From Salinibacter ruber DSM 13855 (GTDB taxonomy: Bacteria > Bacteroidota > Rhodothermia > Rhodothermales > Salinibacteraceae), in NCBI RefSeq assembly GCF_000013045.1, contig NC_007677.1, positions 1,550,001-1,614,000 on the forward strand: 64,000 bases of DNA, in the 5' to 3' direction. Of the stretch, positions 1-6,602 are shown in pieces. A program made the position numbers and the translations under genes. Below the pieces are notes generated by a model that ran no database searches, was not told the origin of the DNA, and saw nothing but the letters and a program-made list of their open reading frames with translations. Within the stretch, counting starts at the first letter, position 1. Each line of letters starts with the position of its first letter.

Positions 1-708
1 CGGGAGGGAGTTCGAGAGGGGCTTCGGGCGGCGGACGCGGACGGTCTGGCCCTTCACGCCGTCCAGTCCCAGTCGCCGTAGTTCCGGAAACGGGGGATAG
101 CCCTGCCCGAGCGCCAGGAGCACGCGGTCGGCCCGCAGCGCTTCGGTGTCGTCGCCGCGGTCGACCTCCACCACCGCGGCGCCGGGCGTCTCGCGCCAGT
201 AGAGCACCGGCGCCTGCGTCTCGATTGTCGCCCCGCGGGCCTGTGCCGCCTCCAGCAGCGCGTCGACCATCGCCCCGACGTTCACGGCGCCGCCCCGGGG
301 AACGAAGAGGGCGCCGCGGTCGGGCTGCACGGCGGGATATCGGTCCCGAACCGTGGCCGGGGAGAGCCAGGTGGCGAGGTCCGGATGCGTCTCGGCGGCG
401 TCCTGGAAGGGGGCGACCTGATCGGGCTCCACGGCGGGCCGGAGCACGCCGGTGTCGGGAAAAAGCGCCGGGGCACCGGCCTCGTCTAGGAGCGTCGGCA
501 CGGCGTCCAGGGCCTCGCGCAGGCGCCAGATGGGGCGGGCGCGGCGCCCCATGAACGGGTTGACGAGGCCCGCGGCGGCCCCGGAGGCCCCGGACGCGGG
601 CTCGTCCGACTCCAGCACGCGGACCCTGTGGTCGCGGCTCAGGGTGAAGGCCGCACAGGCCCCGGCCAGGCCCGCGCCCACGACGATTACGTCGGCGTCG
701 TAACGCAT
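1..708 (-). CDS. FAD-dependent oxidoreductase (DAO family), 3' part beyond the window
   Basis: Reading the minus strand from the ATG at 708 gives 236 uninterrupted codons running off the left edge, so only the N-terminal part is present. Residues 7-16 (VIVVGAGLAG) form the Rossmann GxGxxG motif that binds FAD, followed by an acidic residue at the end of strand 2 (VLESD) and a DAO-type stretch (ASGASGAAAGLVNPFMG). The DAO superfamily includes glycine, sarcosine and D-amino-acid oxidases; the substrate cannot be read from this fragment. It is divergent from thiO, another DAO-family enzyme, and the two share a mirrored 12-base element just upstream of their starts, which suggests common control. 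Start choice rests on the ATG directly before the Rossmann strand. Confidence 0.8.
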   Translation of the reverse strand, partial: MRYDADVIVVGAGLAGACAAFTLSRDHRVRVLESDEPASGASGAAAGLVNPFMGRRARPIWRLREALDAVPTLLDEAGAPALFPDTGVLRPAVEPDQVAPFQDAAETHPDLATWLSPATVRDRYPAVQPDRGALFVPRGGAVNVGAMVDALLEAAQARGATIETQAPVLYWRETPGAAVVEVDRGDDTEALRADRVLLALGQGYPPFPELRRLGLDGVKGQTVRVRRPKPLSNSLP

Positions 709-889
709 ACGAAAAACAACAATCATTCGTGCAACGGTCGTCTTCCACACGCGTCCGGTGCCGCAGCGTTCGGGACACTTCTGGAAAATGACGCGTTCGA
801 CACTGCGTTGCAAACAAGGCCGACACTCTTCTGCACAGAAGAGTCCCGGACACTCCACTGGATGCGTTGCACGAATTGCTCGTTTTGCG
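709..889. promoter_or_regulatory. Divergent promoter region with mirrored 12-base elements
   Basis: This 181-base gap separates the divergent FAD oxidoreductase and thiO. CGTTGCACGAAT occurs on the plus strand at 865-876, ending 13 bases before the thiO ATG. Its exact reverse complement lies at 725-736, 16 bases upstream of the other gene's ATG, so both genes carry the same word in the same orientation close to the start. A third CGTTGCA lies at 805-811. An inverted repeat (CTCTTCTG, CA, CAGAAGAG) spans 826-843. These could be an operator, leader elements or promoter parts; the sequence does not decide. I saw no TPP riboswitch core. Confidence 0.4.
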
Positions 890-2029
890 ATGACCCGAGA
901 CGTGCTGATTGTTGGGGGCGGCACCGTCGGACTGAGCATCGGCTTTGAGCTCGTCCGTCGCGGCACGCCCGTGACCCTCTTCGAAAAAGAGACGGCGGGG
1001 CGCGGCACCTCGTACCAGGCCGCGGGCATGCTGGCCCCCGACGCCGAGATCGAATTCGAGGAGCGGGAGCTCTACGACTTCAACCGGGAAAGCCTGCGGC
1101 GTTGGCCCGACTTTGCCGACCGGGTGGAGGCCGCATCCGGCCAGTCGGTCGACTACCGCGACGAAGGGACGCTCATCGTGGCCGATGACCGCGACGCCGC
1201 CGAGGCGCTGGAGCGGCTTTACGAGTTCCAGCGAGACCAGGGCCTGGACGTGGAGTGGCTCACCGGGGCGGAAGCGCGCGACGTGGAGCCGTTCGTGGCC
1301 CCGAGCCTCGCCGCCGCCGTGTACGCCCCGTCGGACCACCAGGTCGACAACCGCCGCCTTGTGGGGGCCCTGCGGACGGCGTTCAAGGCGGAGGGGGGCA
1401 CGCTGCACGAGGAAACCCCCGTCGAGGCCGTCGTGCCGGACGAGGACGTGCCGGCGGTCCGGACGGCCGGCGGCGAGCGCATCGAAGGGAATCGGGTCGT
1501 GGTGGCGGCGGGCGTCTGGTCCCGCGAGCTGGACGGCCTCACGCCCGATGCGACGCCCCCGGTGCGTCCCGTGAAGGGACAGTCGCTTCAATTGCGCAGC
1601 AAGCGCCCATTTGACCTTCAGCACGTGATTCGGGGGCCGGAGGCGTACCTGGCCCCCAAAAGCGACGGACGGATCGTCATGGGGGCCACGAGCGAGGAAA
1701 TGGGCTTCGACACGACGGTGACGGCGGGAGGGCTCTACGACCTCCTGGAAGGCGGATGGGAGGTCGTGCCGGGCATCCGCGACCTGCCGGTCGACGAGAC
1801 GTGGGCCGGACTGCGGCCCGCGAGCCGCGATCACGCGCCTCTCCTGGGGCGGTCGGCCGCACCCGGGGTGCTCATGGCGACCGGGCACTACCGGCACGGG
1901 ATTCTGCTGACGCCCATCACGGCCGAGGAGATGGCGCGACTGATTCGCACCGGAGAAACCTCGGACTGGCTCCGGCCGTTTTCTCCCCGTCGTTTTTCTG
2001 ATGCCAAGTCCCCGACGAGGTCCGCATGA
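890..2029 (+). CDS. thiO: ThiO, glycine oxidase / FAD-dependent oxidoreductase of thiazole synthesis
   Basis: Predicted cytosolic FAD enzyme of 379 aa that oxidises glycine to dehydroglycine (iminoglycine), the amino-acid donor for the thiamine thiazole ring. Residues 5-14 (VLIVGGGTVG) are the FAD-binding Rossmann motif. The C-terminus has the conserved GRSAAPGVLMATGHYRHG segment typical of ThiO. The frame is open further upstream, but the ATG at 890 places the Rossmann strand at residue 5 as in the family, so I use it. The stop overlaps the thiS ATG (2026-2029), implying translational coupling. The order thiO-thiS-thiG supports the ThiO assignment over another DAO oxidase. Confidence 0.9.
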   Translation: MTRDVLIVGGGTVGLSIGFELVRRGTPVTLFEKETAGRGTSYQAAGMLAPDAEIEFEERELYDFNRESLRRWPDFADRVEAASGQSVDYRDEGTLIVADDRDAAEALERLYEFQRDQGLDVEWLTGAEARDVEPFVAPSLAAAVYAPSDHQVDNRRLVGALRTAFKAEGGTLHEETPVEAVVPDEDVPAVRTAGGERIEGNRVVVAAGVWSRELDGLTPDATPPVRPVKGQSLQLRSKRPFDLQHVIRGPEAYLAPKSDGRIVMGATSEEMGFDTTVTAGGLYDLLEGGWEVVPGIRDLPVDETWAGLRPASRDHAPLLGRSAAPGVLMATGHYRHGILLTPITAEEMARLIRTGETSDWLRPFSPRRFSDAKSPTRSA

Positions 2030-2268
2030 GCTCCCCGACCGACTCCTCCATTCCCGTGACGGTCAACGGGGACGGGCGCACTGTGCCCGAGGACTATCCG
2101 TTGACCGAGCTGCTTCGGGACCTGGAGATCGACCCCGACAATGAGGACGAGGCCGCCGGGGTCGCCGTGGCGCTCAACGAGAGCGTGGTCCGCCGCCAGG
2201 ACTGGGAGGACGTGCGGCTGGCCGAGGAGGACTCGATTGAGATCATTCAGGCGCAGCCGGGCGGGTGA
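2026..2268 (+). CDS. thiS: ThiS, sulfur carrier protein
   Basis: Small acidic ubiquitin-fold protein (80 aa) ending in Gly-Gly, the tail that is adenylated and converted to a thiocarboxylate to deliver sulfur to ThiG. It starts with VTVNGD near residue 10, the usual first beta strand, and the C-terminal IEIIQAQPGG matches the ThiS/MoaD tail. It overlaps the thiO stop codon by four bases (ATGA). The activating ThiF/MoeB adenylyltransferase is not in this window. It is somewhat longer than the roughly 66-aa family norm, through an N-terminal extension and an acidic insertion (DPDNEDEA) that fits a halophile. Confidence 0.92.
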   Translation: MSSPTDSSIPVTVNGDGRTVPEDYPLTELLRDLEIDPDNEDEAAGVAVALNESVVRRQDWEDVRLAEEDSIEIIQAQPGG

Positions 2269-2316
2269 GGGCGGGAATCGGGTGCCTCGAGGTCTTTTGT
2301 GTTGAACGGTCTGATT

Positions 2317-3138
2317 ATGAGTGACGTCACGCACGCCAACGGAGCGGTCGCGAACGAGGCGGACGACGCCCTCGTGATTGGCGACCATTCCTTCTCGTCC
2401 CGCATTCTCGTCGGGACGAGCCGCTACCCGAACCCGCAGGTCATGCTCGATGCCCTGGAGGCGACCGGCACCGAGCTGGTCACGGTCGCCATCCGGCGGG
2501 TCAACATCGAGAACCCGGCCCCCGAGAGTCACCTCGATCTTCTCCGCAGGGGGGGATACGAGGTGCTGCCGAACACGGCGGGCTGCTACACGGCCCGCGA
2601 GGCGGTCCTGACGGCCCGGCTCGCGCGGGAGGCCCTGGGCACGGACCTGCTCAAACTGGAGGTGATCGGGGACGACGAGACGCTCATGCCGGATGTGGAG
2701 CAGCTGCTCGATGCCGCCAAGACGCTCGTCGACGACGGCTTCACGGTCCTCGCCTACGCCAACGACGACCCCATCACGTGCCGCAAGCTGGCGGACCTTG
2801 GGTGCGCGGCCGTCATGCCCCTCGGATCGCCCATCGGAAGCGGCATGGGCATCGTCAACCCGTACAACCTGCGCATCATCCGTGAGATGATCGAGGACAC
2901 GCCCCTGATCGTCGACGCCGGGATTGGCACGGCCAGCGACGCCGTGACGGCGATGGAGCTGGGCTACGACGGCATCCTGGTCAATACGGCGATTGCGCAG
3001 GCGCAGCACCCGGTCGACATGGGCCGCGCGATGCGCAAGGCGGTCGAGGCGGGACGGAGTGCCCATCGCGCCGGACGCATCCCACGGCGTCTGTATGCGG
3101 AGGCGTCGTCGTCCATGGAGGGGCGCATTGGAACGTGA
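2317..3138 (+). CDS. thiG: ThiG, thiazole synthase
   Basis: TIM-barrel enzyme (273 aa) that condenses 1-deoxy-xylulose 5-phosphate, dehydroglycine and ThiS-thiocarboxylate into the thiazole phosphate moiety. Lys113 in LLKLEVIG is the Schiff-base lysine expected for the family. [10 protein letters not shown] near residue 31, the PNTAGC motif and the phosphate-binding PLGSPIGSG stretch are all present. The ATG at 2317 is preferred over the in-frame GTG at 2299 because it gives a normal N-terminus, though still with an extra acidic leader of about 20 residues. It lies 48 bases after thiS and belongs to the same unit. Confidence 0.93.
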   Translation: MSDVTHANGAVANEADDALVIGDHSFSSRILVGTSRYPNPQVMLDALEATGTELVTVAIRRVNIENPAPESHLDLLRRGGYEVLPNTAGCYTAREAVLTARLAREALGTDLLKLEVIGDDETLMPDVEQLLDAAKTLVDDGFTVLAYANDDPITCRKLADLGCAAVMPLGSPIGSGMGIVNPYNLRIIREMIEDTPLIVDAGIGTASDAVTAMELGYDGILVNTAIAQAQHPVDMGRAMRKAVEAGRSAHRAGRIPRRLYAEASSSMEGRIGT

Positions 3139-3493
3139 CGAGAAGAAAAGGGGGAGCTCCCCGGCCTCTCCTGGGGGCTGGCGCGAGTCTCCTTCGGGCC
3201 GCTCGGCGTTCAGAAGCGGTCTGTCGGATGAATATTCAGCCGAGACACAGCGGGCGACGTGCACAAACGAGGCCCAAGCGAGCCTCATGGCAGGGGCTGA
3301 GCAGAAGCGAGATCACCCCTCCGGAGAGGCTCCCGGGCGAGTGCCGAACCCGGTCTGCCCTGGGAACGCAGTGGCCGAGTCGTCCCTGGGCTGCAGGGAT
3401 CCGTGCGGCCGGAGGCGACAAACAGTCCGGCAAACAGCGTCTCACGCCCCAAAATCCTACTGCTGCACTGCACCGTAACTAAACGGGTTGCTC
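3139..3493 (+). other. 355-base gap inside the thi cluster
   Basis: No credible gene lies here; open frames on both strands are rich in Arg, Ser and Pro and look like non-coding GC-rich sequence. I looked for a TPP riboswitch, the usual control in thi operons, and found no CUGAGA plus ACCUGAUCUGG pair. Some words faintly recall cobalamin-riboswitch cores (GTGCCGAA followed by CTGCCC), but the terminal B12 box is missing. The gap may separate two transcription units (thiO-thiS-thiG and the ThiE/TenI gene with thiD). Confidence 0.5.
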
Positions 3494-4126
3494 ATGGCCG
3501 CCCTTCCGTATCCCCGCCTGGCACTCATCGCCGACGGCTTCACGAACGACGCCCGGGCCGACCGGGCGGTCGAGGCGGTGCGGGCAGGGGTGCGCTGGGT
3601 GCACCTTCGTGATCACGAGGCGAGTCCGGAGGCGTTTGCGACGGCGGCGCACGCCCTCGCAGACCGGCTCCAGACCGCGGCCGACGACGTCACGATCACG
3701 GTGAACACCCGCGTCGATGTGGCCGACGCGCTCGGGAGCGGGGCACACATCGGATGGCGTGGGCCTTCGGTGGGGGAGACCCGCGAGAGGCTCGGACCGG
3801 AGGCCCTCATCGGCTACTCCGCCCACGAGCACGTGGAGGCGGAAGGAGACCGGACGCAGGGGGTTGATTATTACTTCTTCAGTCCGGTCTTTCCAACCAC
3901 CAGCAAGCCGGACCGGCCCCCAACAGGGATTGGTCCGCTCCGTGCCTTCTGCCGCGTTGCGGCCCCGGTGCCCGTGCTTGCCCTGGGCGGCATTACCCCC
4001 GAACGGGTCTCGGTATGCCGGGAGGCCGGCGCCCACGGGGTGGCCGTGCTTTCGGGAATTATGAACGTAGACACGCCCCGTGCCGCGGCCCGGGCGTACC
4101 TCCGCGCACTTGCCGAACACGCGTAG
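3494..4126 (+). CDS. ThiE/TenI-family protein, TenI-like by active-site residues
   Basis: Phosphate-binding TIM barrel of 210 aa. ThiE joins thiazole phosphate to HMP pyrophosphate; TenI instead isomerises the thiazole product of ThiG. The fold signature is clear ([35 protein letters not shown]). However, the usual ThiE pyrophosphate motif QxRxK reads VHLRDHE. The Mg-binding VNDD reads VNTR, and the second Mg site (GQxD) reads GWRG. These changes, and the overall run HIGWRG...GYSAHE...VFPT...VAVLSGI, match B. subtilis TenI better. The catalytic His of that TenI (GHVFPT) is Ser here. Position after thiO-thiS-thiG and before thiD suits either role. ATG 3494 is preferred to TTG 3488. Confidence 0.8.
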   Translation: MAALPYPRLALIADGFTNDARADRAVEAVRAGVRWVHLRDHEASPEAFATAAHALADRLQTAADDVTITVNTRVDVADALGSGAHIGWRGPSVGETRERLGPEALIGYSAHEHVEAEGDRTQGVDYYFFSPVFPTTSKPDRPPTGIGPLRAFCRVAAPVPVLALGGITPERVSVCREAGAHGVAVLSGIMNVDTPRAAARAYLRALAEHA

Positions 4127-4174
4127 CCGGGGCCCGTCCACCACTGCCTGCATCGACCAAACTCTGCTTTGCCC

Positions 4175-5047
4175 ATGTCCACGAAACCCGTAGCCCTTAC
4201 CATCGCCGGTAGCGACTCCGGAGGCGGTGCCGGCATCCAGGCCGACCTCAAGGCCATGGAGGCCAACGGCGTGTTTGGGGCCTCGGCCCTCGCAGCCGTC
4301 ACGGCACAGAACACCGAAGAAGTTTCGCGGGCGCACGACCTGCCGCCGTCCCTCGTGGCCACCCAGATTGACGCCGTCGTGGGCGACATGGACGTAAAGG
4401 CCGCCAAGACCGGAATGCTCTCGGCGCCCCCCATCATCGAGACGGTGGCCGACCGCGTGGCGACCCACGACCTGCGCCCGTTCGTGGTCGATCCGGTCAT
4501 GATCTCGAAGACGGGCTTCAAGTTGCTACAGGACGAGGCCATCGACACGCTGGTCAATGACCTGCTTCCCCTGGCCACCCTCGTTACGCCGAACGTCCAC
4601 GAGGCGGAGCACCTGACCGACGTGGAGATCGACACGCCCGACGATCTGCGGGCGGCCGGGGCGGCCTTGCTCGAGTACGGCCCGGACGCCGTGCTCGTCA
4701 AGGGGGGGCACCTGTCCGGGGCCGACGATGCGGTGGACGTGCTCGTGGACGGCGAGACAGGGCGGCGCTTTCAGGCCCCGCGGATCGATACGGAGCACAC
4801 CCACGGCACCGGTTGCACCTACGCCTCCGCCATCGCAGCTCACCTGGCGAAGGGGCACGACCTGGGCGCGGCCGTCGACCGGGCGAAGCGGTACGTAACC
4901 GGTGCCATCCGCCACGCCTTGCCGCTCGGACACGGCCGGGGGCCCACGAACCACTTTTTTCACCTCGATCCCGAGGCGGCCCTTGCCGACGCCGACACGG
5001 CCGCCGCGTCGACGGAGCCGCTGGCCGACAGCGTGAACACTTCGTAA
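4175..5047 (+). CDS. thiD: ThiD, hydroxymethylpyrimidine (phosphate) kinase
   Basis: Ribokinase-fold kinase (290 aa) that phosphorylates HMP and HMP-phosphate to the pyrophosphate used in thiamine synthesis. The N-terminus has [18 protein letters not shown], the HMP-binding signature. VKGGHL around residue 175 and the anion-hole motif [20 protein letters not shown] near residue 208 give the ATP site and catalytic Asp/Gly-rich turn region. The C-terminus is extended by an acidic Ala/Asp-rich tail of about 20 residues that looks like halophilic adaptation. It starts 48 bases after the ThiE/TenI gene and is probably cotranscribed with it. ATG 4175 is used rather than the TTG two codons upstream. 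Confidence 0.92.
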   Translation: MSTKPVALTIAGSDSGGGAGIQADLKAMEANGVFGASALAAVTAQNTEEVSRAHDLPPSLVATQIDAVVGDMDVKAAKTGMLSAPPIIETVADRVATHDLRPFVVDPVMISKTGFKLLQDEAIDTLVNDLLPLATLVTPNVHEAEHLTDVEIDTPDDLRAAGAALLEYGPDAVLVKGGHLSGADDAVDVLVDGETGRRFQAPRIDTEHTHGTGCTYASAIAAHLAKGHDLGAAVDRAKRYVTGAIRHALPLGHGRGPTNHFFHLDPEAALADADTAAASTEPLADSVNTS

Positions 5048-5129
5048 GAACGTCGAAGGGAGGATCTTTTGCGTTTCGCGGAGCGTGTGAATGATGCTCT
5101 GCGCAGAGATCGCGGCGCGAGCACTGCAT

Positions 5130-5203
5130 CTGCCCGTAGCTCAGTTGGACAGAGCGCAGCCTTGCGGTGGCTGAGGCCGGGGGTTCGAATCCTCCCGGGC
5201 AGG
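5130..5203 (+). tRNA. tRNA-Arg (anticodon GCG)
   Basis: A complete cloverleaf can be drawn. The acceptor arms CTGCCCG and CGGGCAG pair fully. The D stem is GCTC/GAGC, the anticodon stem CAGCC/GGCTG and the T arm GGGGG-TTCGAAT-CCTCC. The anticodon loop TTGCGGT gives anticodon GCG, reading the Arg codon CGC. A20 in the D loop and C35 are the classic arginine identity elements. CCA is not encoded (GCTT follows). An unmodified G34 is unusual, since bacteria normally read CGN with an inosine-bearing ACG anticodon. It stands alone, 82 bases after thiD, with a terminator 18 bases downstream. Confidence 0.93.
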
Positions 5204-5221
5204 CTTCTCGGTCTATTGTTT

Positions 5222-5256
5222 CCCCTCGGTCCCATGCGGCCGAGGGGTTTTCTTTG
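5222..5256 (+). terminator. Rho-independent terminator after tRNA-Arg
   Basis: CCCCTCGG (5222-5229) pairs with CCGAGGGG (5240-5247), with a 10-base loop, followed by TTTTCTTT. It sits 18 bases beyond the tRNA 3' end. Confidence 0.85.
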
Positions 5257-5404
5257 TCGCCTGCGAGGCGCGTGGCGTTCAGGGACGACGGCGATTGATC
5301 CCATGCGGCGTGAGGAATAGCCCAAGACTTGGGCACATTCGGCTTCTGTCGTCCCTCAACCCCTGCTCACCGGACTGGTGCCTTGTCCCACGTGCCGCTG
5401 CAGG

Positions 5405-5760
5405 ATGCTTCTCCTCGCGTTTGTTCCGGTCGGATCCGCACAGGCCCAGGATCACGGGATGTGGACTGTATACCAGCATCCCTTGAAGGGAGCGAAGTAC
5501 GTGGACCGTCCGTTCGCCGTCGGCCCCACGAGTCCGGCTTGGCCTGGGTTCAACACCGCCGGGGTTCGGGCCGCCACGGCCGGCAACGCCATTCCGGGGT
5601 CCGTGGAAAAGGAGGCCTACACCTCCGGCGAACACGGTTCCGTTGCCACCTCCTACGTGCTGCCGACCGATCAGTACAGCACGCAGCTCGACCCGCCGGC
5701 CCACTGGAACGAGCGCGGCGTCCTGCGCCCGGTCCCGGCGGACTCGGCACAGTCCCCCCC
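5405..5760 (+). pseudogene. Decayed cyclase-family (PF04199-like) secreted hydrolase, N-terminal remnant
   Basis: The frame from ATG 5405 begins with a short signal-peptide-like segment (MLLLAFVPVGSAQAQ), then YQHPLKGAKYVD, SPAWPGF, and TDQYSTQLDPPAHWNE near codons 95-110. The last resembles the HxGTHxDxPxH metal site of the cyclase/kynurenine-formamidase family. The first His reads Tyr and the second Gln, and the usual DLTH segment after YVD reads DRPF. From about 5722 similarity stops: the frame becomes Pro/Arg/Ser-rich and no downstream half of the enzyme is found in any frame. I read this as a truncated, degenerate gene. The family call rests on motif memory only. Confidence 0.5.
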
Positions 5761-6311
5761 AAGGCCGCACAAATCGTGGTGCCCGCTGCGGGCCGCAGCC
5801 AAAATGCCTACCGCAGATGTGTGCCGGCCCGGCGCCGCCCCACGGACGGTCTGGAGCGGGCCGGGATCGCCACACTCCGTCAGAAGTGCTCCGCTGGAGG
5901 CCCCATCGCTCTGGGACCCGAGAATCGAAGCGGCTCAGAATTCACCTGTAGCCTGGCCCGGACGGGGGGGGGCTGAACGAGCTCGCACGCGCCCGGCAGT
6001 GGGCGGAAACTCGACACAGGCCTCGTCCCTCAGTCCGGCTGTGCCGTAGACCGCTCCCCCGTGCCCGTCAGGGACGAGGTGCCCCAAGTTCCACGGGGCA
6101 CCCTGCCGGGGAGGACTGCGCAAACCGCTGCCCCCGTTGATTCCGGATGCCCCCTGCCGCCGTCTGTATTTTGGTAAAGTTTTGTGTGCGCTTAAGCCAA
6201 TCCCTGTATGGTTCTTGAGGGACTACAGGTAGAGTGAACCCCGCGAACGGAGAAGTTACTTCCTACTGGTTCCCCGGTACGACTTCGGGAATTCTTACTC
6301 GAAACGGTTCC
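5761..6311. other. Non-coding or decayed stretch
   Basis: About 550 bases between the cyclase remnant and the sensor-kinase fragment. Open frames exist on both strands but show compositional noise (Arg/Pro/Ser/Gly) and no recognisable motif. The last 130 bases (TTTTGGTAAAGTTTTGTG around 6170) are more AT-rich and may hold the promoter of the kinase gene. No repeat, IS end or RNA gene is evident. Confidence 0.45.
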
Positions 6312-6584
6312 ATGATCCACCTGCTTTCGATCACCGCCTCCGTCCTGCATCCGGACGACCCGTCCCTGTCGGAGCGAGAATCCGTACAGGTGCAGCAGTA
6401 TCGGCTGTCCTCGCTCTTGGCGGCCGTTCTGCTGCCCGTCTTCGGCACTCTGTACAGCTGGGCCGACCCGCAGGCCGTCGATCCGGCCTGGATTCGTCTT
6501 GCGCTTTCGGGCCTTCTGCTAGGGCTTTTCGTCGGCTCGTACCTATCGGACCGCGTGTGCCGAAACTACGTGCCGCTGACATAG
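6312..6584 (+). pseudogene. Sensor histidine kinase, N-terminal membrane fragment ending at in-frame TAG
   Basis: This 90-codon piece (ATG 6312; an in-frame GTG also occurs at 6234) is in the same frame as the kinase that starts at 6603 and is separated from it only by the TAG at 6582-6584 and five codons. It encodes an amphipathic start and two predicted membrane helices (LSSLLAAVLLPVFGTLYSWA and LALSGLLLGLFVGSYLSD). The codons after the TAG (GLIYLCMAWVTVLATL) read on as the third helix, which begins before the next ATG. The natural gene was therefore almost certainly one multi-TM sensor kinase. The TAG may be a true disabling mutation, a readthrough site or a sequence error. Confidence 0.7.
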
Positions 6585-6602
6585 GGCCTTATCTATCTGT
6601 GC

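Noticed and set aside
3300-3420. Riboswitch-like words (GTGCCGAA, CTGCCC, GGGGCTGAGC) between thiG and the ThiE/TenI gene
   Set aside because: They recall fragments of cobalamin and TPP riboswitches, but required cores (B12 box; ACCTGATCTGG) are missing and order and spacing do not fit.
5279-5875. 198-codon minus-strand frame opposite the cyclase remnant
   Set aside because: No motif and Arg/Gly/Pro-rich; it is antisense to the segment that holds recognisable cyclase-family residues.
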